64,000 nt of DNA from Xanthomonas hydrangeae (GTDB lineage: Bacteria; Pseudomonadota; Gammaproteobacteria; Xanthomonadales; Xanthomonadaceae): contig LR990730.1 in NCBI GenBank assembly GCA_905142475.1, forward strand, positions 3,720,001-3,784,000. Direction: 5' to 3'. The notes under the pieces were generated by a model, which was not told the origin of the DNA, ran no database searches, and saw only the letters and a list, made by a program, of their open reading frames with translations. Shown in pieces: positions 1 through 7,597 of this stretch. Numbering within the stretch: position 1 is the first letter of the stretch; each line of letters opens with the position of its first letter. A program made the translations under genes and the position numbers.

Positions 1-459
1 GCCCAGCGCCTGGCTGCGTTGCGTCTGCGCCAGCACCTGCTGCGATTGCTGCGCTGCATGGCGTTCGCTGATATCGCAGGTCACCACGGCAAAACCGATC
101 AGCACGTCGAGTTCCAATACCGGCTCGATCACCATGCGGGCAAGGAATTGGCTGCCATCCTTGCGCAAGCGCCAGCCTTCGGCAGTAGCGCGACCATCGC
201 GCCTGGCGATCTCAAGCAGGTGTGCCAGCTCGCCGCGCGGCGCATCTTCACGCGCATGAAAACGCGAAAAATGTGTCCCCATGACCTCGGCGGCGGCGGA
301 GCCGTGAATGCGCTCGCAGGCTGTGTTCCAGCTACGCACGTGGCCGCCCGTATCGAGCGTGTAGATCGCGCAATCGCACATGCTCTCAAGCAACAGCTGG
401 CACTGCCGGCTGTTGTGAGAAAGCGGCCCGACGGTGTCGGTGGCCGTTTCCGCATCCAT
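1..459 (-). CDS. PAS-domain sensor protein, probably histidine kinase (partial, 3' end outside window)
   Basis: This minus-strand frame stays open from an ATG at 459 to the left edge, giving the first 153 residues. A purine-rich AGGGGGA lies about 12 nt upstream of that ATG. Residues about 20-135 look like a PAS fold: a YTLD start, a SWNTACERIHG segment, and an RKDGSQF segment ending in VVTCDISERH, which is the usual PAS/PAC exit. A Gln-rich helix then begins, as in linkers leading to a kinase or GGDEF domain. The catalytic part is not visible, so histidine kinase is inferred from the family and from the neighbouring sensors. It is divergent from the operon starting at 585, with 125 bp between them that may hold both promoters. 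Confidence 0.7.
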   Translation of the reverse strand, partial: MDAETATDTVGPLSHNSRQCQLLLESMCDCAIYTLDTGGHVRSWNTACERIHGSAAAEVMGTHFSRFHAREDAPRGELAHLLEIARRDGRATAEGWRLRKDGSQFLARMVIEPVLELDVLIGFAVVTCDISERHAAQQSQQVLAQTQRSQALG

Positions 460-584
460 CACGCGATGTTTCCCCCTGGAAAGCGCGCGACCATAGTGAC
501 GGATACGTGAAGGCCATGTGCAAGCCAACCCGGCCGGAAAGCGTCAAATTTCCGGCGATTTACGCGTGAAAGTTATCGGCTAAC

Positions 585-3500
585 ATGACCGCCCTCCCAC
601 TTAGGTCCGCGCGCCTCATGCAGAACATCTCGACCACACGCGACCGCTGGGTGTGGGTCATCGCGGGGGCCTTGATGGCTGCGACGCTCGCTGTGGAATT
701 GGTCACACCGCTTGGCTATGCGGTGTGGCTGACCTACTTCGTCGCGGTTGGGGTGACGGTGTTTCAAAACCGCACGCAGGTTCCATTGATTGTGGGCGCA
801 CTGTCATGCGTGTTGTTGGCAGTGGGTTTCAATCTGGCGCCGTCCAGCACCAATTCCAGTTTTTCCTCGATCAACCGCAGCATCGGTGGCGTGTCGTTCC
901 TGGCGATGGCGCTGGTGGTGACGCAGGCGATCCGCGCGCGGCGTCAGGCCGAATTCGCGCTGTGGCTGCAGCAGGCAGAGAACACGGTCGAAGCGAGTTT
1001 GCGCGGTGACCAAAGCCCGGAAGCATTGGCCGATGCTGCCGTTAGCGCACTGTGCGACACGCTGGATGCGCAGGTGGGCGCGCTGTATCGCATCGAAGGC
1101 GAGCGCCTGCGTTTGACCGGTGGCACCGCGCTTCCGGCCGACATGCCCAGGACACTGCCGACCAACACCGGGCAACTGGGCGACGCCTTGCAGCGTCGCG
1201 CGGTGCGCCGCGTGCGCGGCGTGGACGCAGGACATCTGCAGATCGCCTCCAGCCTGGGCAAGAGCAGTTGCCAGGAACTGCTGCTGACACCTGTCACTGC
1301 CGATGGCCGTGTGATCGGCATCGTCGAACTTGGCCGCGTGACCGACCCGCGCACTGCCGGTTCGCGCGAGCAGGAACTGCTGGCACGCTGCGGCGAGAAC
1401 ATCGGCCTGGCCTTGCGCACCGCGTTGCTGCGCGCGCAGCTGGTGACCTTGCTGGAAGAAACCCAGCGCCAGAGCGAAGAACTGCAGACCCAGCAGGAAG
1501 AGCTGCGCGTGACCAACGAAGAGTTGGAAGAGCAAAGCCGCAGCCTGCAGCAATCGCAAAGCGATCTGGAACAGCAGCAGGCCGAGCTGGAACAGACCAA
1601 CGTGCAGCTGGAAGAACGCACCCAGGCACTGGAAGCGCAGAAGCAGGCCTTGCTGGTTGCGCAGAACCAGCTGGTGCGCAACAGCAACGAGCTCTCCACC
1701 GCCTCGCGTTACAAGTCCGAATTTCTGGCCAATATGTCGCACGAATTGCGCACCCCGCTCAACAGCGCGCTGATCCTGGCCAAGCTGCTGGCCGACAACA
1801 GGGACGGCACGCTCAGCACCGAGCAGGTGAAGTATGCGCAGGCGATTCTCTCTTCCAACAACGATCTGCTGGCGCTGATCAACGACATTCTGGATTTGTC
1901 CAAGATCGAAGCCGGGCATGTGGAACTGGCCGACGAAACCATCGCGACCAGCTCGGTGCTGCAGCGCCTGCGCGAAACCTTCGAGCCACTGGCGCGGCAA
2001 AAAGGTCTTGCGTTGCAGATCACGGCCGACGCCGATGCACCGACGCAACTGGTCATGGATAGTCAGCGTCTGCAGCAGATTCTCAAGAACCTGCTGGCCA
2101 ATGCGATCAAGTTCACCGAGCACGGCAGCGTCAGTCTGTCGATCCAGGCGCAGGCACCGGGCCGTGTGCTGTTCAAGGTCCAGGACACCGGCATCGGCAT
2201 TGCGCGCGAACAGACCGAGATCATCTTCGAAGCGTTCCGTCAGGCCGATGGCAGCACGCGCCGTCGCTATGGCGGCACCGGCCTGGGGCTGTCGATCTCG
2301 CGCGATCTGGCGCAGCGCATGGGCGGCAGCATCCGTGTATACAGCGAGCAGGGACGCGGCAGTTGCTTCACGCTGGAATTGCCGACCGATGGCGCGCCGG
2401 CCGAGGGTGTGACTGTTGCGGAAAGGCATGCGCCGCCGGCGTCGATTAACACCGCGCAAGCAGCGCAGCACACCAGCGGCATGGCGATGGCATCTCGTCT
2501 TGGTGAGCAGGCAGTGGTTGCGTCCAGCGCCTTGCCGCTGCCGATTCCTGCAGCGAGTGCAGCGCAGCTCCAGCGCGCCGACGACGATCGCGATCAACGC
2601 AGCCGTCCGGGCCGGCTGATCCTGACGGTGGAAGACGACACGCGTTTTGCGCAAGCCCTGGTCGATCTGGCGCATGAGCTGGACTTCGATTGCGTGGTGG
2701 CGCCCAGCGCCGAAGAAGCGCTGCAGCTGGCGGCGGAACTGCGCCCCAGCGGCATTCTGCTCGACATCGGCCTGCCGGATGCCTCCGGGCTCAGCGTGCT
2801 GGAGCGGCTCAAGCGCGATCCGGCGACGCGGCACATCCCGGTGCATGTGGTCTCGGCCATGGAGCGCAGCCAGATTGCGCTGGAACTCGGTGCGGTGGGC
2901 TATCTGATCAAGCCGGCCACGCGCGAGCTGCTGGCCGGCGCAATCCGCCAGCTGGAAGACACCAATGCACGCGCCGTGCGCCGCTTGTTGATCGTCGAAG
3001 ACGACAGCGCGCTGCGTGCGAACCTGGAACTGCTGCTGGCGCGCGATCAACTGGAAATCGTCGCGGTGGGCAGCATTGCCGAAGCCATGCAGCAACTGGC
3101 CGGTTCCACCTTCGATTGCATGGTCACCGATCTGGCGCTGCCCGACGGCAGTGGCTACGACCTGCTCGAACGCATGGCCGGCAACGATGCGGTCGCGTTC
3201 CCGCCGGTGATCGTCTACACCGGGCGCGCACTCACACGCGACGAAGAACAACGTCTGCGCCGTTATTCCAAGAGCATCATCATCAAGGGCGTGCGCTCGC
3301 CGGAGCGCCTGCTCGACGAAGTGACGCTGTTCCTGCATAGCGTGGAAGCCTCGTTGCCCAGCGACCAGCAACGCCTGCTGCGTGAAGCGCGCCGCCGCGA
3401 TGCGGTGCTGGATGGCGCCACCGTGCTGTTGGCCGAAGACGATGTGCGCAATATCTTTGCGCTCTCCAGCGTGCTCGAACCGCTGGGTGTGACGTTGCAG

Positions 3501-3782
3501 ATCGCACGCAATGGCCGCGAGGCGCTGGAACATCTGGCCAGGCACGAGGTGGACCTGGTGCTGATGGACATCATGATGCCGGAGATGGATGGCCTCACTG
3601 CGATGCGCCAGATCCGTGCCAATCGTCAGTGGCAGGATCTGCCGATCATTGCGCTGACCGCCAAGGCCATGGCCGACGATCGCGACCGCTGTCTTGAGGC
3701 CGGTGCCAACGACTACATCGCCAAGCCCATCGACGTGGACAAGCTGGTGTCGCTGTGCCGGGTGTGGTGCTCGCGGCAATGA
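585..3782 (+). CDS. Membrane-anchored hybrid histidine kinase with GAF domain and three receiver domains
   Basis: This 1065-residue sensor starts with hydrophobic membrane segments (about 25-120), then a GAF-like domain (about 135-285) and a long Gln/Glu-rich coiled coil (about 288-375). The HisKA motif ANMSHELRTPLNS puts the phospho-acceptor at His386. The ATPase domain (about 490-605) shows NLLANAIKF, DTGIGIA and GGTGLGLS. Three receivers follow, with phospho-acceptor aspartates near D727, D849 and D995. There is no HPt or DNA-binding domain, so phosphate must be passed to other proteins or used for internal control. An in-frame ATG at 618 is an alternative start; neither start has a clear ribosome binding site. 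The stop overlaps the next start as ATGA, so cheR is translationally coupled. Confidence 0.9.
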   Translation: MTALPLRSARLMQNISTTRDRWVWVIAGALMAATLAVELVTPLGYAVWLTYFVAVGVTVFQNRTQVPLIVGALSCVLLAVGFNLAPSSTNSSFSSINRSIGGVSFLAMALVVTQAIRARRQAEFALWLQQAENTVEASLRGDQSPEALADAAVSALCDTLDAQVGALYRIEGERLRLTGGTALPADMPRTLPTNTGQLGDALQRRAVRRVRGVDAGHLQIASSLGKSSCQELLLTPVTADGRVIGIVELGRVTDPRTAGSREQELLARCGENIGLALRTALLRAQLVTLLEETQRQSEELQTQQEELRVTNEELEEQSRSLQQSQSDLEQQQAELEQTNVQLEERTQALEAQKQALLVAQNQLVRNSNELSTASRYKSEFLANMSHELRTPLNSALILAKLLADNRDGTLSTEQVKYAQAILSSNNDLLALINDILDLSKIEAGHVELADETIATSSVLQRLRETFEPLARQKGLALQITADADAPTQLVMDSQRLQQILKNLLANAIKFTEHGSVSLSIQAQAPGRVLFKVQDTGIGIAREQTEIIFEAFRQADGSTRRRYGGTGLGLSISRDLAQRMGGSIRVYSEQGRGSCFTLELPTDGAPAEGVTVAERHAPPASINTAQAAQHTSGMAMASRLGEQAVVASSALPLPIPAASAAQLQRADDDRDQRSRPGRLILTVEDDTRFAQALVDLAHELDFDCVVAPSAEEALQLAAELRPSGILLDIGLPDASGLSVLERLKRDPATRHIPVHVVSAMERSQIALELGAVGYLIKPATRELLAGAIRQLEDTNARAVRRLLIVEDDSALRANLELLLARDQLEIVAVGSIAEAMQQLAGSTFDCMVTDLALPDGSGYDLLERMAGNDAVAFPPVIVYTGRALTRDEEQRLRRYSKSIIIKGVRSPERLLDEVTLFLHSVEASLPSDQQRLLREARRRDAVLDGATVLLAEDDVRNIFALSSVLEPLGVTLQIARNGREALEHLARHEVDLVLMDIMMPEMDGLTAMRQIRANRQWQDLPIIALTAKAMADDRDRCLEAGANDYIAKPIDVDKLVSLCRVWCSRQ

Positions 3783-4603
3783 ATGCAGTGGAGCTGTTCG
3801 ATCTGGAGCTGCGGGTGCTGCTGGAAGCGGTGTACCAGCGCTATCACTACGACTTCCGCGATTACGCGGTGTCCTCGTTGCGTCGACGCATGCGCCACGC
3901 CATGGGCCGCTTCGATTGCGCACGCGTGGCCGATCTGCAGCATCGCCTGCTGCACGAGCCGGAGACGTTTGCGCAGGCGATGCAGTTCTTTACCGTGCAG
4001 GTGTCGGAGATGTTCCGCGACCCGGCGTATTTTCGTGTGCTGCGCGAGCATGCGGTGCCGGTATTGCGCACCTATCCCTCGATCAAGCTATGGGTGGCCG
4101 GTTGCAGCACCGGTGAAGAAGTCTGGTCGCTGGCGATCCTGCTGCACGAAGAAGGCCTGCTGGAAAAAGCGGTGATCTACGCCACCGACATCAATCCAGA
4201 AGCGCTGGGCATGGCCGAAGCCGGCGCCTTCGGTATCGACCGCATTGCGCAATTCAGCCGCAATTATCTGGAGGCTGGCGGCCGCGGGTCCTTGTCCGAT
4301 TACTACACCACCGCCTACGACGGTGCGGTGTTCGACCGCCGCCTCAAGCGCCACATCGTGTTTGCCGACCACAGCCTGGCCACCGACACGGTGTTCTCCG
4401 AAGTGCATCTGGTGTCGTGCCGCAACGTGTTGATCTACTTCAACCGCATCCTGCAGGATCGCGCGGTGGGTCTGTTCCATGACGCGCTGGTGCACCGTGG
4501 TTTTCTGGGGCTGGGCAGCAAGGAATCGCTGCAGTTCGGCGCGCATGCGCAGGCCTTTGAAACCGTGGCCCGCGAGCAACGTCTGTTTCGGAAGGCGGCA
4601 TGA
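3779..4603 (+). CDS. CheR-type protein-glutamate methyltransferase
   Basis: This 274-residue protein has the small helical CheR N-domain followed by the SAM-dependent methyltransferase domain. Visible motifs are VAGCSTGEEVWSLA (SAM-binding loop) and SCRNVLIYF (conserved CheR signature). The ATG at 3779 overlaps the previous stop (ATGA); an upstream in-frame ATG at 3755 lies inside the kinase gene and is less likely. CheR normally methylates glutamates of chemoreceptors, but no chemoreceptor, CheA or CheW is nearby. The substrate may therefore be a distant receptor or a partner in this operon, such as the coiled-coil region of the upstream kinase. That substrate is inference. Confidence 0.9.
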   Translation: MNAVELFDLELRVLLEAVYQRYHYDFRDYAVSSLRRRMRHAMGRFDCARVADLQHRLLHEPETFAQAMQFFTVQVSEMFRDPAYFRVLREHAVPVLRTYPSIKLWVAGCSTGEEVWSLAILLHEEGLLEKAVIYATDINPEALGMAEAGAFGIDRIAQFSRNYLEAGGRGSLSDYYTTAYDGAVFDRRLKRHIVFADHSLATDTVFSEVHLVSCRNVLIYFNRILQDRAVGLFHDALVHRGFLGLGSKESLQFGAHAQAFETVAREQRLFRKAA

Positions 4604-5184
4604 GCGGCGCGCATGCGTGGCAGCACTTCGAGGCGATCGTGGTCGGTGCATCGGCCGGCGGTGTGATGGCGTTGCAGGCGTTGTTGTCCAGCCTGCCTGC
4701 GGAGTTGCCGATGCCGGTGTTGGTGGTGCTGCATCTGCCACGCGACCGCACCAGCCATCTTGCCGAATTGATGGATGCACGCTGCGCCTTGCCGGTGCGC
4801 GAGGCAGAGGACAAGCAACCGCTGCTCGCCGGCACTGTGACCATCGCCCCGCCCGACTATCATCTGCTGGTGGAAAACTGCGACAGCCTGGCGTTGTCGA
4901 TGGATGCGCCGGTGCTGTTCTCGCGCCCGGCGATCGACCCCTTGTTCGAATCGGCCGCCGATGTCTTCGGGCCGCGCCTGCTGGCGATCCTGCTCACCGG
5001 CGCCAGCAGCGATGGCAGCGCTGGCGTGGCGGCGGTACGCGCGGTCGGCGGCACCGCCTGGATCCAGCTGCCCGACGACGCGGCGTCTCCCTTGATGCCC
5101 GCCTCCGCCATCGCCCACGCCGGTGCCGATGCGGTGCTCACCTTGCAGGCGATCTGCAGCCGACTGGAGGCTTTTCACCGATGA
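4600..5184 (+). CDS. CheB-type methylesterase domain protein without receiver
   Basis: The 194 residues cover only the CheB C-terminal catalytic domain. The expected catalytic triad is visible: Ser18 in GASAGG, His45 in VLHLPRD and Asp138 in TGASSDGSAG. In chemotaxis, CheB removes methyl groups added by CheR and is activated by its N-terminal receiver, which is absent here. Activity may therefore be constitutive or controlled by a partner protein. The start overlaps the cheR stop as ATGA, and the stop overlaps the next start in the same way, so the methylation enzymes are made in step with the two kinases. Confidence 0.88.
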   Translation: MSGAHAWQHFEAIVVGASAGGVMALQALLSSLPAELPMPVLVVLHLPRDRTSHLAELMDARCALPVREAEDKQPLLAGTVTIAPPDYHLLVENCDSLALSMDAPVLFSRPAIDPLFESAADVFGPRLLAILLTGASSDGSAGVAAVRAVGGTAWIQLPDDAASPLMPASAIAHAGADAVLTLQAICSRLEAFHR

Positions 5185-6311
5185 ATCTCACCGCGACCGG
5201 TCTGGCTGCAGACAGCGCCAACAACGAACCGGCCAAGCTACTGATCGTGGACGACGTGCCGCAGAATCTGGTGGCGATGGAAGCGCTGCTGCAGCGCGAC
5301 GGCATCCAGGTACTATGCGCAGCCTCCGGTGCGCAGGCGCTGGAGCTGTTGCTCGAACACGATGTGGCACTGGCGCTGCTGGATGTGCACATGCCGGAAA
5401 TGGACGGCTTTTCGCTGGCCGAACTGATGCGCGGCTCGCAGCGCACCCGGCATGTGCCGATCATTTTCCTGACCGCCTCGCCGAACGACCCGATGCGTGC
5501 GTTCCAGGGCTACGAAACCGGCGCAGTGGATTTTTTGCACAAGCCCATCGAGCCGCACGTGATCCTGAGCAAGGTCAACGTGTTCATCGAGTTGTATCAG
5601 CAGCGGCGCCTGCTCAAGGCGCGCAATGCCTCGCTGGAACGCGCGCTCACCCTCAATGAAACCATGATGGCGGTGCTGACCCACGACCTGCGCACGCCGC
5701 TGTCGGTGATTTTGCTGTGTGCCGACAAGCTGAGCCTGGATGTGGCCGCCGACGGCCCGGCTGCACGCACGCTGGAACATCTGGAAAACAGCGCGCATCG
5801 CATGGCACGCATGGTCGAGCAGCTACTGGATTTCTCGCGTCTGCGCACCGACGGGCTGTCGATGCAGTTCGGCCCCTGCAATCTTGGCGAGGTGGCCCAT
5901 AGCGTGGTGAACGAGGTGGCGCAAGCCAACCCGCATACGCCGATCGACCTGCGTAGCGAAGGCGATCTGCACGGCGACGGCGACGGCGATCGGCTGGCAC
6001 AGGTGGTCTCCAATCTGGTCGGCAACGCAGTGCTGCATGGCGCGCGCCAGCCGGTGCGCGTGCACCTGGACGGACGCCAGCGCGACACACTGCGTTTATC
6101 GGTGCGCAACGCCGGCCACATCCCCGACAGTCTGATGCCGCGTCTGTTCGAGCCATTCAAGGCCAGCTTCCACGCAAGCCAGGGCTTGGGCCTGGGTTTG
6201 TTTATCGCAGATCAGTTCGTCAAGGCGCATGGCGGCACGCTGCAGGCACGCAACGAAGACGGCGATGTGGTGTTCGAAGCGACGTTGCGGCGGCACAATC
6301 TGGCAGCGTAA
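5181..6311 (+). CDS. Receiver-histidine kinase protein (REC-HisKA-HATPase)
   Basis: This 376-residue soluble protein has a receiver first (D68 in LLDVHMPEMDG, Lys in LHKPIEP), then a HisKA with His168 (LTHDLRTPLS). An HATPase domain with NLVGNAV and GLGLGLF completes it. The order, receiver before kinase, suggests its own autophosphorylation is switched by phosphate received from the upstream hybrid kinase. The ATG at 5181 overlaps the cheB stop (ATGA); an open frame extends far upstream but lies within cheR/cheB. It is the last gene of the four-gene operon. No transmembrane segment is present. Confidence 0.88.
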   Translation: MNLTATGLAADSANNEPAKLLIVDDVPQNLVAMEALLQRDGIQVLCAASGAQALELLLEHDVALALLDVHMPEMDGFSLAELMRGSQRTRHVPIIFLTASPNDPMRAFQGYETGAVDFLHKPIEPHVILSKVNVFIELYQQRRLLKARNASLERALTLNETMMAVLTHDLRTPLSVILLCADKLSLDVAADGPAARTLEHLENSAHRMARMVEQLLDFSRLRTDGLSMQFGPCNLGEVAHSVVNEVAQANPHTPIDLRSEGDLHGDGDGDRLAQVVSNLVGNAVLHGARQPVRVHLDGRQRDTLRLSVRNAGHIPDSLMPRLFEPFKASFHASQGLGLGLFIADQFVKAHGGTLQARNEDGDVVFEATLRRHNLAA

Positions 6312-6481
6312 GCACGGCGAGCAGGACACTGCGCCGTCGCGCAGGCTCAACAAGACTCTGTTCCGCCGTCTGGCGAACCCATCAAACGCGCATCACCCAG
6401 TGCGATTGAATTGTCGATTCTAATGACGATTCGTCGTTCTTATCAGGCGCGCGCCGTGCGCCGTATCTGCGGAGGTGGTGA

Positions 6482-6847
6482 ATGTCGTATGTAGATGGTT
6501 TTGCGCTTGCCGTACCCACTGCCAACAAGGCTGCATTTCTGGAGCATGCCCGGATGGGCGATTCAGTGATCATCGAATACGGTGCGCTGCGCGTGGTGGA
6601 GTGCTGGGGCGAGGAAGTCCCGCACGGAGAACAGACCGACTTCCATCGCGCGGTCGAGGCCGCCGACGATGAAACCGTGGTGTTTTCCTGGATCGAATGG
6701 CCCGACAAGGCCACCCGCGATGCCGGCATGAAAAAAATGATGGCCGACCCGCGCATGGACCCGGCAGTCAACCCGATGCCGTTCGATGGCAAGCGCTTGA
6801 TCTATGGCGGCTTCGTACCGGTGCTGACGTTGGGGCAGACAGGCTGA
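6482..6847 (+). CDS. DUF1428 family protein
   Basis: A 121-residue protein beginning MSYVDGFALAVP and containing FSWIEWPDKATRDAG and KRLIYGGFVPVL, typical of the DUF1428 (YbaA-like) family, which has a dimeric alpha-beta barrel fold. The biochemical role of the family is not established. The start is supported by a GGAGG placed 6-7 nt upstream of the ATG. It stands alone between the sensor operon and trxC, with 170 bp upstream. Confidence 0.85.
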   Translation: MSYVDGFALAVPTANKAAFLEHARMGDSVIIEYGALRVVECWGEEVPHGEQTDFHRAVEAADDETVVFSWIEWPDKATRDAGMKKMMADPRMDPAVNPMPFDGKRLIYGGFVPVLTLGQTG

Positions 6848-7042
6848 GCACTGCAGCGTGCGGCAGCGCACACACGCCTGCCGCTCGCTGCAACAGGCAG
6901 CGCAATGAGGTTGTTTTCAGCCGTCTCCAGCACAGCGTCTTCAGCCACCGCCATTACACTGGCCGCCTGCAGCTGCGCTCGCCGCCATTGGCGGGCGGGC
7001 GCAACGTTTTGATGACGTTGCCCGTTTACTGGAGACCACCAC

Positions 7043-7489
7043 ATGACCGACACACCACTCCTGGTGGCGTGCCCAAGCTGCGCAGCGATGAATCGGGTTG
7101 CACACTCACGCCTGCGCGATAAACCTAAGTGCGGCAGCTGCCACAAGCCGCTATTTCTGGGGGCGCCGGTGGCCCTATCCACTGCCGATTTCGACAAGCA
7201 TGCGATACGCAGCGAGCTACCGTTGGTGGTGGATTTCTGGGCGCCGTGGTGCGGGCCGTGCCTGAGCATGGCGCCGCAATTCGCCGCAGCCGCTGCATTG
7301 CTGGAACCGCAGGTCCGTCTGGCAAAGGTGGATACCGACCTGCATCCGGCGCTGGGCACGCGCTTTGGCATCCGCAGCATTCCTACCTTGCTGGTCATCC
7401 GTGGCGGCAGCGAGCTGGGCCGTCATTCCGGTGCGGTGAGCAGCACGCAGATCGTCAGTTGGGTGCAATCGGTGTTGCGCAGCCGTTGA
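7043..7489 (+). CDS. trxC: Thioredoxin 2 (TrxC)
   Basis: This 148-residue cytoplasmic protein-disulfide reductase has an N-terminal zinc ribbon (Cys10/Cys13 and Cys30/Cys33) followed by a thioredoxin fold. The active site is WCGPC with Cys70 and Cys73, and the conserved cis-Pro segment is SIPTLLVI. The zinc ribbon distinguishes TrxC from TrxA. In other bacteria TrxC is oxidative-stress inducible, but I see no clear OxyR site here. A GGAG lies upstream of the ATG. The gene converges on the TonB receptor gene; two stem-loops separate them. Confidence 0.93.
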   Translation: MTDTPLLVACPSCAAMNRVAHSRLRDKPKCGSCHKPLFLGAPVALSTADFDKHAIRSELPLVVDFWAPWCGPCLSMAPQFAAAAALLEPQVRLAKVDTDLHPALGTRFGIRSIPTLLVIRGGSELGRHSGAVSSTQIVSWVQSVLRSR

Positions 7490-7492
7490 CAC

Positions 7493-7522
7493 AAAAACCC
7501 GCTGCGTACTGCACGCAGCGGG
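7493..7522 (-). terminator. Intrinsic terminator of the TonB receptor gene
   Basis: A perfect 10-bp stem (arms 7498-7507 and 7513-7522, loop ACTGC) is followed on the minus strand by five T residues (7497-7493). The plus strand has no T tract, so it mainly serves the minus-strand receptor gene ending at 7598. Confidence 0.75.
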
Positions 7523-7539
7523 CTAGGTTGTCGCACTAG

Positions 7540-7571
7540 GCATCACTGCGACACGCATGTCGCAGTGATGC
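7540..7571. repeat. Perfect 14-bp inverted repeat
   Basis: Arms 7540-7553 and 7558-7571 are perfectly complementary around a 4-nt CGCA loop. There is no T tract on either side. It lies between the convergent trxC and TonB receptor genes and could be an RNA-stabilising 3' stem-loop or a protein site. Confidence 0.6.
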
Positions 7572-7597
7572 GGTGATGCTGTCAGTCGATCAGCAAC

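Noticed and set aside
804..3923. Very long open frame (about 1039 codons) on the minus strand across the hybrid kinase
   Set aside because: It is the antisense shadow of a GC-rich gene; the translation is Gln/Arg/His-rich with no domain, and the plus-strand frame encodes recognisable kinase domains.
6912..7042. Possible regulatory hairpin before trxC (GCAACGT/ACGTTGC)
   Set aside because: Short stem with a loop next to the ribosome binding site, and no family known to me; too weak to call.
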